Source of the DNA: an uncultured Roseateles sp.
GTDB lineage: Bacteria > Pseudomonadota > Gammaproteobacteria > Burkholderiales > Burkholderiaceae_C
Length of the DNA: 64,000 nucleotides
Assembly (NCBI RefSeq): GCF_963422335.1
Contig: NZ_OY729424.1
Location: 6,200,001 to 6,264,000 of the forward strand
Direction of reading: 5' to 3'
Made by a program: the position numbers and the translations under genes
Notes under the pieces: generated by a model
Seen by the model: the letters and a program-made list of their open reading frames with translations, nothing else
The model's database searches: none
What the model was told of the DNA's origin: nothing
Part shown: positions 48,408 to 57,075 of the stretch, in pieces
Position numbering within the stretch: position 1 is the stretch's first letter
How the letters are laid out: every line of letters starts with the position of its first letter

Positions 48408-51276
48408 ACGCCGGATCAGCTTCCGCCCCGGGCCGTGGCGTCCACTCCAGCGAGTAATAGCCGCCACGGTCTCGCGCCCAGGGGTCGAAGGCATTGACCA
48501 CGGAGTCCAGCTCAGCCTGCAACTCGGGCATCGCACGCAACAGCACGCGCTTCAGCGGCGACACCGGCACCTGGTGGCCGTTGGGCCGGCCCTTCTCGAT
48601 CTGCGCGCCGGTCGGGCCGTTGTCAGTGACCCAGCGCACGCCGAGGCTGGTGTAGAACTCGGGCCGGAAGCTGGAGGTGAAGAAGCGGTCGCTGAACAAC
48701 CGGCGCGAGGCATTCAGGATGAAGACCTGGAACTGCGTCTCCGAGATTGCAAAGCCGTGCGGCCGGGTGTACTCGGACAACCAGCCCACCACCGTGTCCA
48801 CGTCCTCGATATTGTCGACCAGGCTGCCGTCAGGCTGGCCCAGGCAGTCGTTGATCGGCGAACCGTCCGGATTGCGCTGCGCCGCGGTGATGATCTTGCT
48901 GGCGTCACAGCGGTGCTGGCCGTAGACCTCGCGCAGCGTCGCCACCGCACGCTCCTGCTGCAGCCGCGCCAGCGAGCCCGCGGCCAGATGGGCGTCGATG
49001 AAATCGTCGAAGCGGGTCAGCTGGCGCAGGCCGTACTGGCGGCGGAACTCGTTGAAGCGGGGCACACCGCGCTCGCGGTCGCGTATCAGGTCCAGCGCTG
49101 CCACATCGATCTTGTTGGTCGGGCTCTGCAGCCGCGGCAGGTCCAGGTTCTGCAGGAACTGCGGCAGGTTGTTCAGCGTCAGCAGACCCAGGCGCTGGCG
49201 CCCCATGGACAGGGCCCAGTTGGCCACGCCCCTGCCCTGCATGGCCTGCGTGGCCTTGCCGCGGAAGGTGCCCGCCACCGGCACCTTGGCGCGCACCTGG
49301 TTGGGGTTGGCGTCCCACTCGCGGTACTCGATCAGGTCCGGCACCAGGGCATGCAGGCGATAGACGCTGACGAACTCTTCGGGGAAGTTGAACGGCGAGC
49401 CGAAGTGATTGGTGCCGCCATTGACATGCTGCAGATTGCTCAGGCTCCACATATCGCCGGGATTCGGCGCCGTCTTGGCCATTTCGGCGTTGTCGGGCGC
49501 GATGTGGTTGCCCAGGCCGAAGATGCCCGGGCCCGAGGCGAACACCGAGTACCACTGGGTGGCCTTCTTGGCGTCTTCGGATTTGCCGAAGTTGTTGACG
49601 ACAATGCGCTCCAGCGCCTCGGCCACCAGCTTGGAATCGGCGAACAGGCCGTTCCAGTTCGAATTCATGCCCAGGTACAGCGGCTCGTCGTAGAGCAGCT
49701 GGGGCGTCCATTCGATGGTGTGGATCTTGGCAATCATTGCCGCCACCACCAGTCGTGCAGCCTCGAACAGCTCGTCCAGTGTGACGTCGGCGTAGGCAAT
49801 CGGCTCGGTCGGCCGGGCCGGATTGCGCAGGCCCGAATCGGCACGCGGCGTCAGCGCCGCCTGGGCGCGGAAAGCACTCACAAAGCTGTTGTGCTCGCGC
49901 GCAAACAGGTTGTGATAGAAGCTCATGCCTATGGTCCAGTTGTCCGGGAAGGCGGTCGCCTCCTGGCCGGCCCATTGCGGTGCGATCGGGTCACCGGCCG
50001 CAAACACCGGCAGATAGCCCTGCTGCTCCCCCGCCCCGGCCCGCGAGCCGGGTGCCAGCAACAGCCTGGCGGCATCGCGCGGATCGCGCTTGACGCGCTG
50101 GCGCGAGCGGGCGTCATAGCCGTAGATCTGGGAGGCATCCCACCAGGCCGTGTTGTTGTTGGCCATGGTCTTGTAGGCACGGGTCAGCTGCGGCTTGCCA
50201 TCCACCATCACGCTGGCCGGATCACCGCTCTGCGCGACCAGGCTCTTGTCGATGCGATCGCCCGGGCGGCAGCCCAGGCGCGCGATCTCGGCGGCGCTCA
50301 GCGGCTGGCCCTGGCTGTCGATGGCGCAGCCCACCGGCATCTGCTCGGCGGCGTTATGGCCCTCGTCCAGATGGGTGAACCAGTCATGGGTCATGAACTG
50401 GATCCAGAACGCGGCCAGCACATTGAAGAAGGGCGCCTTCTGATAGTCGCACTGCGCGCTGGCGTCGTCACCGGGCAAGCCCTGGCCCTCGCGGCACTTG
50501 TCGGGGCTGCTCTGCTGACGCGTGAACAGCTTGCGGCTGATGACTTGCGGATCGGGCTTGAGCAGGCCCAGCCGGTCGCCATGGCGGTTGCGCGCCAGCT
50601 CGTTCTTGCCCAGGTCCGGGAAGGTGGCCTCGAACTGCGCATTGCGCGCAAACGGCGTGCCGCTGGAGCCCATCAGCGGATTGCGCAGGTCATTGCAGAT
50701 GCCGCTGACGGTGCGCCCGCGTATCAGCTCGCCCTGGCACAGCTGCTGGCCGGCACCGCCCACGGCGGCATAGTCCGGCGAGGTGCTGGGCAGGCGCATC
50801 GCCGGCCAGACCTTCAGCGCCTGGCCGGGCACGCCATCGCGGCCCAGGGCGTAGTCGGCATAACTGCCGGCGTTGTCGAACAGATTGAACTTGACCAGCT
50901 CGATGCGCTGGTACTCCAGGTCCATCAGCGCGCCATCGATGCCGCGGCCGTTGCGCGACAGGTGCAGCCCCACCGCGCTGGTGCCCGGCGCCAGGCTGGA
51001 GGCATCGGCGGTGGCCCAGTAGTTGGCCCAGTCGACATAGGGCGTGCCGCGGAAGGCCAGCGGCTTGTCGCCGCCGCGGCAGCGCGCCACGTCCTCGCCG
51101 ACCTTGCCCTGGAAGCGCTGGTCGCGCTCGGCCGCCACCGGCCGCAAGCCGCCGGCCACCATGTCCACACAGCTGGCGAAATCGCTCTTGCCCCCGTCGC
51201 TGCTGGCACAGCCGCCCAACAGGGCGATCGAGATCCACAACAGACAGGCCCAGACCCGGGCCGGTATTCGGTTCAT
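48397..51276 (-). CDS. Animal-type haem peroxidase lipoprotein
   Basis: A large (959-aa) peroxidase/cyclooxygenase-superfamily enzyme. Lipoprotein signal with Cys23 (LLGGCASSD), so membrane-anchored outside the cytoplasm. The distal haem side is FWIQFMTHDWFTH (291-303), with YDARSRQRVKRD, LFAREHNSFVSAF and the proximal His in IAKIHTIEWTPQLL. C-terminal region RPHGFAISETQFQVFILNAS is family-typical. Bacterial members oxidise lipids or halides or cross-link surface material; the reaction here is not known. The ATG at 51274-51276 with AGGGAGAA upstream is chosen; a longer frame has no signal peptide. Confidence 0.88.
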   Translation of the reverse strand: MNRIPARVWACLLWISIALLGGCASSDGGKSDFASCVDMVAGGLRPVAAERDQRFQGKVGEDVARCRGGDKPLAFRGTPYVDWANYWATADASSLAPGTSAVGLHLSRNGRGIDGALMDLEYQRIELVKFNLFDNAGSYADYALGRDGVPGQALKVWPAMRLPSTSPDYAAVGGAGQQLCQGELIRGRTVSGICNDLRNPLMGSSGTPFARNAQFEATFPDLGKNELARNRHGDRLGLLKPDPQVISRKLFTRQQSSPDKCREGQGLPGDDASAQCDYQKAPFFNVLAAFWIQFMTHDWFTHLDEGHNAAEQMPVGCAIDSQGQPLSAAEIARLGCRPGDRIDKSLVAQSGDPASVMVDGKPQLTRAYKTMANNNTAWWDASQIYGYDARSRQRVKRDPRDAARLLLAPGSRAGAGEQQGYLPVFAAGDPIAPQWAGQEATAFPDNWTIGMSFYHNLFAREHNSFVSAFRAQAALTPRADSGLRNPARPTEPIAYADVTLDELFEAARLVVAAMIAKIHTIEWTPQLLYDEPLYLGMNSNWNGLFADSKLVAEALERIVVNNFGKSEDAKKATQWYSVFASGPGIFGLGNHIAPDNAEMAKTAPNPGDMWSLSNLQHVNGGTNHFGSPFNFPEEFVSVYRLHALVPDLIEYREWDANPNQVRAKVPVAGTFRGKATQAMQGRGVANWALSMGRQRLGLLTLNNLPQFLQNLDLPRLQSPTNKIDVAALDLIRDRERGVPRFNEFRRQYGLRQLTRFDDFIDAHLAAGSLARLQQERAVATLREVYGQHRCDASKIITAAQRNPDGSPINDCLGQPDGSLVDNIEDVDTVVGWLSEYTRPHGFAISETQFQVFILNASRRLFSDRFFTSSFRPEFYTSLGVRWVTDNGPTGAQIEKGRPNGHQVPVSPLKRVLLRAMPELQAELDSVVNAFDPWARDRGGYYSLEWTPRPGAEADPAFKP

Positions 51277-51434
51277 TGCTGTTCTCCCTGCGCATGCCCT
51301 GGCCGGGCACGCTCGCGAGTATCGGAGGGGGCACCGGCAACCGCAACACCTAGGATGAGGAGCGCGACCGTCAAGCACTGGCCGAAGCGACAGCGTCGGT
51401 GCAACAATCGGCACTCCGTTCCCGGGGGCATCCC

Positions 51435-51638
51435 ATGAGTTCGCTCTTCACGTTGGTCTTCTGGTGCCTGCTGTTCGTGCTGTGCTGGCCGCTGGCCCTG
51501 CTGGCGCTTGTGCTGTGGCCGCTGTTCTGGCTGCTGTCGCTGCCGTTCCGGCTGATCGGCATCACGTTCGAGGCCTTGTTCGCCCTGCTGCGTGCCATGC
51601 TGTTCCTGCCGGCGCGCCTGCTCGGCCACAAAGGCTGA
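51435..51638 (+). CDS. Small two-helix membrane protein
   Basis: A 67-aa hydrophobic protein, MSSLFTLVFWCLLFVLCWPL onward, with two or three predicted membrane segments and a basic end (PARLLGHKG). No recognised domain. Its TGA shares a base with the ATG of the TauE-family gene (TGATG at 51636-51640), so it is probably translated as part of that unit. Confidence 0.7.
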   Translation: MSSLFTLVFWCLLFVLCWPLALLALVLWPLFWLLSLPFRLIGITFEALFALLRAMLFLPARLLGHKG

Positions 51639-52384
51639 TGGATCAGCTGCTGGTGATGCTGGCCGTCGGCGCGGCCGTGGCCGGTTTCGTCCAGGGCCTG
51701 TCGGGCTTTGCCTTCGGCATGGTGTCGATGTCGTTCTGGGCCTGGACGGTCGACCCGCGCCTGGCCGCGGTGATGGCGGTGTTCGGCGGCCTGACCGGCC
51801 AGTTGCTGGCGGCCATCACCGTGCGGCGCGGCTTCGACTGGCGGCGCCTGCTGCCTTTCCTGCTCGGCGGTCTGGTCGGCGTGCCGCTGGGCACGGCCCT
51901 GCTGCCCCAGGTCAATGCCCAGGTCTTCAAGGCCGGGCTGGGCGCGCTGCTGGTGATCTGGTGCCCGCTGATGCTGGTGGCCAAGCAGCTGCCGCGGCTC
52001 AGCTTCGGCGGCCGCATCGCCGATGGCCTGGTCGGCGCCATCGGCGGCGTGATGGGAGGGCTGGGCGGCTTCACCGGAGCGATACCGACGCTGTGGTGCA
52101 CCTTGCGCGGCATGGACAAGGACGCCCAGCGCGCCATCATCCAGAACTTCAACCTCGGCGCCCTGGCGCTGACCATGGCCACCTATGTTGGCAAGGGCAT
52201 GGTCACACGCGAGATGCTGCCCCTGTTCGGCGTGGTGGCGCCGGCCATGCTGGTGCCGACGCTGATCGGCACCCGCGTCTACATCGGCATCAGCGAGGCC
52301 CGCTTTCGCCAGATCGTGCTGAGCCTGCTGACCGCCTCGGGGGCGGCGCTGCTGGCGTCTTCGGTGCCCAAGCTGATCGCCTGA
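51638..52384 (+). CDS. TauE/SafE-family sulfite/anion exporter
   Basis: A 248-aa permease with about eight TM segments. TauE motifs: VQGLSGFAFGMVSMSFWAWT in the first repeat and GGVMGGLGGFTGAIPTLWCT in the second. Family members export sulfite, sulfoacetate or other small anions. Coupled to the preceding small membrane protein; converges on the cytochrome gene with a 2-bp gap. Confidence 0.9.
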   Translation: MDQLLVMLAVGAAVAGFVQGLSGFAFGMVSMSFWAWTVDPRLAAVMAVFGGLTGQLLAAITVRRGFDWRRLLPFLLGGLVGVPLGTALLPQVNAQVFKAGLGALLVIWCPLMLVAKQLPRLSFGGRIADGLVGAIGGVMGGLGGFTGAIPTLWCTLRGMDKDAQRAIIQNFNLGALALTMATYVGKGMVTREMLPLFGVVAPAMLVPTLIGTRVYIGISEARFRQIVLSLLTASGAALLASSVPKLIA

Positions 52385-52386
52385 CT

Positions 52387-53292
52387 TCAGCGCCCACCCG
52401 CGGGCAAAGGCGCCAGGCTTTGCAGGTACAGATGCAAGGCCGCCGCATCGGTATCGTTCAACTCCTTCAGCGCGCCAAACGGCATCACCGGACTGACGGC
52501 CGAGCCGTCGGGGCGCCTGGCCGTGCGCAGCATTTGCGTGAACTGCTGGGCGGTGGCGTAGCGCGTCATCACCGTGCCGGCACCTGGGGTCAGGTTGGCG
52601 GCTTCAGGCCAGTCCGGCGGGCCGCCCGGGATCTTGCCACCGGACAGATGCGCGCCGTGGCAGCCTATGCACATGCCGGCCACATAGGCGCCATGGGCCA
52701 GGGTCACCGACTCGGCCACCGGTTGCGGGGGTGGCAGGCTGTGGTCGATCTTCTCGTAGGCGTCGGGGATCAGACCGGCCGCGTACAGGGCCTTGGGCAC
52801 CAGGGGCAGCTTGATGACAGCCGCCTCGCCGGCCACCGGTGGCAGCTGGCGCACATAGGCGACCAGGGCGGCCAGATCGGTGTCGGTGAAGCGGGCATAG
52901 TCCTCGCTGGGCATGATCAGGGCGGGCCGGCCATCAGGTTTGACGCCGTGGCGCAGGGTGCGCACCCAGTCCTCGGGTTTGTAGCCGGCCACCACATTGC
53001 CCGGGCCGGGGCTGATATTGGGCGCCTTCAGCTTCAGGCCGTCGGGGGCCTCGACAAAGGTCCGGCCGGCGCCATTGGCGCCATGGCATTCGGCACAGCC
53101 GCGTGAATTGAACAGATAGCGGCCGCGCTCGACTGCAGGGCCGTCATCGCGGTAGGCCAGCGGCTGCACCTTGACGTCCAGCACGCGCTGCATGCGGCGC
53201 TCGGCCAACGGTTGGGCCGCCAACAGGGCCGCGGCGACTGCGCCCATCAGAACGGCCAGCGCCAACGCGCCGCGCTTCAACCATCGATTCAT
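52387..53292 (-). CDS. Dihaem cytochrome c
   Basis: A 301-aa exported electron carrier with an N-terminal hydrophobic anchor (residues 8-26) and two haem sites, C66-AECH70 and C208-IGCH212, each followed by a cytochrome c fold; axial Met candidates lie in ALIMPSEDY and SPVMPFGAL. Similar to gluconate/alcohol dehydrogenase-type cytochrome subunits. 11 bp after the hemerythrin-like gene on the same strand. Confidence 0.92.
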   Translation of the reverse strand: MNRWLKRGALALAVLMGAVAAALLAAQPLAERRMQRVLDVKVQPLAYRDDGPAVERGRYLFNSRGCAECHGANGAGRTFVEAPDGLKLKAPNISPGPGNVVAGYKPEDWVRTLRHGVKPDGRPALIMPSEDYARFTDTDLAALVAYVRQLPPVAGEAAVIKLPLVPKALYAAGLIPDAYEKIDHSLPPPQPVAESVTLAHGAYVAGMCIGCHGAHLSGGKIPGGPPDWPEAANLTPGAGTVMTRYATAQQFTQMLRTARRPDGSAVSPVMPFGALKELNDTDAAALHLYLQSLAPLPAGGR

Positions 53293-53303
53293 GCTGATGC
53301 TCC

Positions 53304-54014
53304 TCAGACGAAGTGCGCCGCGCGCTGTTGCGCGGGCAGACCCAAGGCGCCGGCCAGCTTGCGCCAGGCGCCGTCGTTCAGCCGCGGGCGCAGCATGTCG
53401 AGCACGGCACGGAAGGCCTCGGGCGGCATGCCCTGCTGCATGTCACCGAGCATGCCGGCGCGCTCCTGCGGGCTCAGCGCAGGCAGCATCCAGCGCAGCG
53501 TCTGCATCATCTCCGTCGGCGGAATGCTGGACACCAGCGCGTGGTGGATCTCGAACAGCTCGGCATCGCTGTAGTGCTGCCACAGCGCCGTGTTGTTGGC
53601 CGTTTCCTCGATATGCATGTGCTGGAAGTTCTCGGCCACGAACAGCGACAGATGGCGGTACAGGCGCAGGGCCAGCGACGCGCGGCGCTCGGGCGCTGCC
53701 TCGCGCAGGCCCTGGGCCTCGGCCTGCAGTGCGGCAATGCTCTGCTCATGCTCCAGATGCTCACCGGCGGTGCGGTGGGCACCGCCAGGCTGGCGGGCGT
53801 TGATGGCGGCATGGACGAAGTCGTTCTCGTGCTTCAGGTGGCTCAGGCAGTCGTGCAGCAGCTCGTCAAGCTGCGTCAGACCGGCCTGCAGGTCGGCGGG
53901 GTCATGCACGTCCATGTCGCCGACGCGGCACAGCGTGTGGCACATCTGGCTGCGCAGGGCCTTGTGGATGGGGGCGTAGAGGTCGGCGCGGACAGCGGAT
54001 TGGGTATGGTTCAT
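53304..54014 (-). CDS. Hemerythrin HHE-domain-like protein
   Basis: A 236-aa cytoplasmic helical protein. Histidine/acid positions typical of hemerythrin-like di-iron bundles: LYAPIHKALRSQMCHTL, HDCLSHLKHENDFVHAAI, EHLEHEQSIAAL and NFQHMHIEETANNTALWQHY. A C-terminal helical region (about 150-236) has RWMLPALSPQERAGMLGDMQ. Possibly senses or carries O2 or NO. The ATG at 54012-54014 is used; the much longer upstream frame antiparallels other sequence and has no support. Downstream of the tandem LuxR-HTH paralogues. Confidence 0.78.
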   Translation of the reverse strand: MNHTQSAVRADLYAPIHKALRSQMCHTLCRVGDMDVHDPADLQAGLTQLDELLHDCLSHLKHENDFVHAAINARQPGGAHRTAGEHLEHEQSIAALQAEAQGLREAAPERRASLALRLYRHLSLFVAENFQHMHIEETANNTALWQHYSDAELFEIHHALVSSIPPTEMMQTLRWMLPALSPQERAGMLGDMQQGMPPEAFRAVLDMLRPRLNDGAWRKLAGALGLPAQQRAAHFV

Positions 54015-54118
54015 GGCGGTCTCGAAGAGGGTGTTGGCAGGGCAGGCCAGTGTCTCCAAGGGCCGCTGCGGCGGCATCCGCCAAAGGAGCCACCGCGCCC
54101 GCCCACGACGGGCCATGC

Positions 54119-55087
54119 TCAAACCCAGGGCCGCACTTCCTCGAGCCGCTGACGCACATAGGCCAGCACCTGGCGGCGCTTCTCGGGGCCGCGCTTGCCC
54201 TCGTCGGCGCCGCCGCTGTCGCCGAAGAACTCGGGTGCCACGTCCTCCACGCGCTGATAGATGCCGCGCCACAGCTTCTTCAAGCCATGGGTCGAGACCT
54301 TGAGCCTCTGCATCAAGGCCTCGTCGTTGTCTTCGAACAGCGAGCGCCACAGCAGCAGGCGCTGGCTGGGCGAGAGACGGAACAGCGGCGGCTGATGGTC
54401 GAAGATATGGCGCACCGTGGTGCCGGGCACCGAGGCCAGCGCCTCCTCGCGGCTGATGCGGAAATACAGCAGCGGCTCACCGCCGGGCCATGACAGGCCA
54501 TCCGCTGCAGCGGCGTAGGCGCGCCGCTGGAAGCCGGTCACCGTCATCCAGGCGTCGGCCGAGACATGGTTCTCGAAGTACATGGCGCGCGTGTTGTAGC
54601 CCGAGAAGCCGCTGCGAAAGCTCTCCGCACCCATGATCATCAGGCTTTGCACATAGGGGTCGCCGAGGTCCCGGCTGCGCATGTCGAAGTGCATGGCCAG
54701 CAGGCGCAGCTCGCCACGCGCGCTGTCCTGGCCGATCTCGCGCTCGCTCATAGGCGCCCAGCTGCCGTCGAGCAGCGCGGCATAGGCGCGGCGGGCGATG
54801 CCCGGCTCGGGCTGTCCGTCCAGCGCCCAGCGCTGTGCCAGCGCCACTGGCAGCGCCATGCCCACGCCCCAGGACTGCACGCGCTCGCCGGGCGGCCGGG
54901 CCAGGTCTTCGGTGACGCTGGCCATCACCGAGGGTTCATCGACCAGGCGCTCCCACAGCGCCGGCATGGCCTGGCGCGTGGCCTCGTCCAGGCCCAGCCA
55001 GCCGGGCAGCAGCGGCATCAGCTCGGCCACATCGGCCCGTTCGGCGGGCCGGTGGCGCAGGCGGGGAATGGGGCGGTGCAGACTCAT
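54119..55087 (-). CDS. LuxR-HTH paralogue 1 of tandem array (unknown function)
   Basis: A 322-aa protein, not a named family I recognise. N-terminal block PRLRHRPAERADVAELMPLL, middle blocks ERVQSWGVGMAL, MSEREIGQDSARGEL and DPYVQSLMIMGA, then a C-terminal segment LSPSQRLLLWRSLFEDNDEA ... LKVSTHGLKKLWRGIYQRV that matches the spacing of a LuxR/GerE helix-turn-helix. It ends GPEKRRQVLAYVRQR and LEEVRPWV, shared with the next three genes. The N-terminus has a faint GNAT-like look (inference only). Last gene of the array; most divergent of the full-length copies. Confidence 0.75.
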   Translation of the reverse strand: MSLHRPIPRLRHRPAERADVAELMPLLPGWLGLDEATRQAMPALWERLVDEPSVMASVTEDLARPPGERVQSWGVGMALPVALAQRWALDGQPEPGIARRAYAALLDGSWAPMSEREIGQDSARGELRLLAMHFDMRSRDLGDPYVQSLMIMGAESFRSGFSGYNTRAMYFENHVSADAWMTVTGFQRRAYAAAADGLSWPGGEPLLYFRISREEALASVPGTTVRHIFDHQPPLFRLSPSQRLLLWRSLFEDNDEALMQRLKVSTHGLKKLWRGIYQRVEDVAPEFFGDSGGADEGKRGPEKRRQVLAYVRQRLEEVRPWV

Positions 55088-55100
55088 CGCAAGCCCGGGC

Positions 55101-56081
55101 TCAAGCCTCGGCCCAGGGTCGCAGCTCCTCAGGCCGCTGGCGCACATAGGCCAGCACCTGGCGGCGCTTCTCGGGGCCGCGCTTGCCCTCGTTGTCGCCG
55201 GCCGCCTCGCCGAAAAATTCGGGCGCCACGTTCTCGATGCGCTCGTAGATGCCGCGCCACAGCTTCTTCAAGCCATGGGTGGAGACGTCCAGGGCCTGCA
55301 TCAGCGATTCGTCGCTGTCGTCGAACAGGCTCAACCACAGCAGCCGGCGCTGCGAGGCCGAGAAGCGGAACATCGGCGGCTGGTGCTCGAAGGTGTTGCG
55401 TGCCGGCACGCCGGGCAGGCGCGTGCGGGCTTCGTCACGGGTCAAGCCCATCAGGCTCGGGCGAACCGCCGGCGGCAGGGCCTGCAGCGCGGACTGATCG
55501 GCATAGCGGCGCGCCAGAAAACCGGAGGCGGCCGCAATCGGCTCGACCTCGGCACTGGTTTCGTAGAAGAAGGCGCGCAGCTGGTAGCCGTCATGAAAGG
55601 CCCGGAAGGTGTCGTTGGCAATGGCGATCACGCTGCTGACATAGGGATCGCTCAAATCGTTCTGGCGCTGCGAGAAGTGCATGATCATCAGCACCAGCTC
55701 GCCGCGCGCATTGAGCAGGCCGATCTCGCGATCGCTCATAGGCACAAAGCTGCCGTCGAGCAGGCTGGCGTAGATGCGCCGCGTCACATGGGCCAGCGGA
55801 TGCTGGTCCAGCGCCAAGGCCTGCACCTGCTCGGGCGGCAGCGCCATCGTCACGCCCCAGGCCTGAATGCGCTGGCCCGGCGGCAAGGCGGTGTCTTCCA
55901 TCACCCCGGTCAGCACCGAGGGCTGGTCCACCAGACCGATCCAGAGCCGGCGCAGCGCCGCGCTCAGCGCCGCGTCCAGCCCCAGCCAGGCCGGCATCAG
56001 CTCGAAGCACTCGTCCAGGTCCTGCGCTGCCGTCGGGCGGTAGCGCAGGCGCGGCACGCGGCGAGGGGCTAGGGTCGTCAT
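55101..56081 (-). CDS. LuxR-HTH paralogue 2 of tandem array (unknown function)
   Basis: A 326-aa paralogue. Same architecture: PRLRYRPTAAQDLDECFELM, LPPGQRIQAWGVTMAL, MSDREIGLLNARGELVLMIM, DPYVSSVIAIAND, and the HTH-like FSASQRRLLWLSLFDDSDES ... LDVSTHGLKKLWRGIYERI, closing GPEKRRQVLAYVRQRPEELR. No signal peptide or TM segment. Starts 2 bp after the paralogue-3 stop; the gap to paralogue 1 is 13 bp. Confidence 0.75.
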   Translation of the reverse strand: MTTLAPRRVPRLRYRPTAAQDLDECFELMPAWLGLDAALSAALRRLWIGLVDQPSVLTGVMEDTALPPGQRIQAWGVTMALPPEQVQALALDQHPLAHVTRRIYASLLDGSFVPMSDREIGLLNARGELVLMIMHFSQRQNDLSDPYVSSVIAIANDTFRAFHDGYQLRAFFYETSAEVEPIAAASGFLARRYADQSALQALPPAVRPSLMGLTRDEARTRLPGVPARNTFEHQPPMFRFSASQRRLLWLSLFDDSDESLMQALDVSTHGLKKLWRGIYERIENVAPEFFGEAAGDNEGKRGPEKRRQVLAYVRQRPEELRPWAEA

Positions 56082-56083
56082 CG

Positions 56084-57073
56084 TCAGCCGTCCACCCAGG
56101 GCCGCAGCTCTTCGGGCCGCTGGCGCACATAGGCCAGCACCTGACGGCGCTTCTCGGGCCCGCGCTTGCCCTCATCCTCGGGGACGGCGGCATCGCCGAA
56201 GAAGTCGGGCGCATGGTCGGCGATACGCTCGTAGATGCCGCGCCACAGCTTTTTCAGGCCATGCACCGAGACCTCCAGCGCCGGCATCAGGTGCTCGTCG
56301 CTGTCATCGAACAGGGCCAGCCAGAGCAGCCGGCGCTGTGCGGCCGAGAAGCGGAACAGCGGCGGATGGTGCTCGAACACGTGGCGCACCGAGGTGCCAG
56401 GCAGACTGGCGCGCGCATCGGTACGGCTCATCGCGAACAGCATAGGGCAGCACTCGGCCGGCAGGCCGACAAGGCGCTCGGCATCGACAAAGGGCCGGGG
56501 CCGAAAGCCCGCAGCCAGCATCACCGGCCCGCCCTGCACGCTGGTCTCGAAATACATGGCCTGGGTGTTGTAGCCGCCGACGGCGGCGCGAAAGGCCTCG
56601 TTGGCGATATTGAGCACGCTGTGCACATAGGGATCGTCCAGGTCATTGTGGCGCTGCGAGTAGTGCAGATTGAAAAAGCAGAACTCGCCCTGGGCATTGG
56701 CCTGGCCCAGCTCGCGGTCATTCATCAGCGCCCAGTCGCCGCGCATCAGCCGGACATAGATCTGGCGTGCCATGAAGGCCTGGGGCGCCGTGTCGAGCTC
56801 CAGGTCACGCACCCGGGCGCTCGACAGCGCAATGCCGCAACCCCAGCCCTGGATGCGCTGACCCGGCGGCAGGGCCAGGTCCTCCATCACGGTCGAGGTG
56901 ATGCCCGCCTCGCCCACCATGCGCCGCCACAACCCCGGCAGCGCATCGGCCAGCACCGCATCGAGGCCCAGCCAGGACGGCCGCAGATGGGCCAGGCATT
57001 CGTCCAGGTCCTGCCGTGTCGTCGGTCGGTAGCGCAGGCGTGGCACGCGGCCGGACGGTGGGGGCGTCGTCAT
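56084..57073 (-). CDS. LuxR-HTH paralogue 3 of tandem array (unknown function)
   Basis: A 329-aa paralogue: PRLRYRPTTRQDLDECLAHL, LPPGQRIQGWGCGIAL, MNDRELGQANAQGEFCFFNL, DPYVHSVLNIANE, HTH-like FSAAQRRLLWLALFDDSDEH ... LEVSVHGLKKLWRGIYERI, and the shared C-terminal GPEKRRQVLAYVRQRPEELR. Separated by 2 bp from both neighbours, so translation is probably coupled along the array. Confidence 0.75.
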   Translation of the reverse strand: MTTPPPSGRVPRLRYRPTTRQDLDECLAHLRPSWLGLDAVLADALPGLWRRMVGEAGITSTVMEDLALPPGQRIQGWGCGIALSSARVRDLELDTAPQAFMARQIYVRLMRGDWALMNDRELGQANAQGEFCFFNLHYSQRHNDLDDPYVHSVLNIANEAFRAAVGGYNTQAMYFETSVQGGPVMLAAGFRPRPFVDAERLVGLPAECCPMLFAMSRTDARASLPGTSVRHVFEHHPPLFRFSAAQRRLLWLALFDDSDEHLMPALEVSVHGLKKLWRGIYERIADHAPDFFGDAAVPEDEGKRGPEKRRQVLAYVRQRPEELRPWVDG

Positions 57074-57075
57074 TG

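Noticed and set aside
53304..54350. 348-residue version of the hemerythrin-like protein
   Set aside because: The extra N-terminus is Arg-rich low-complexity sequence that overlaps the paralogue-1 gene in another frame; the domain begins after the ATG at 54014.
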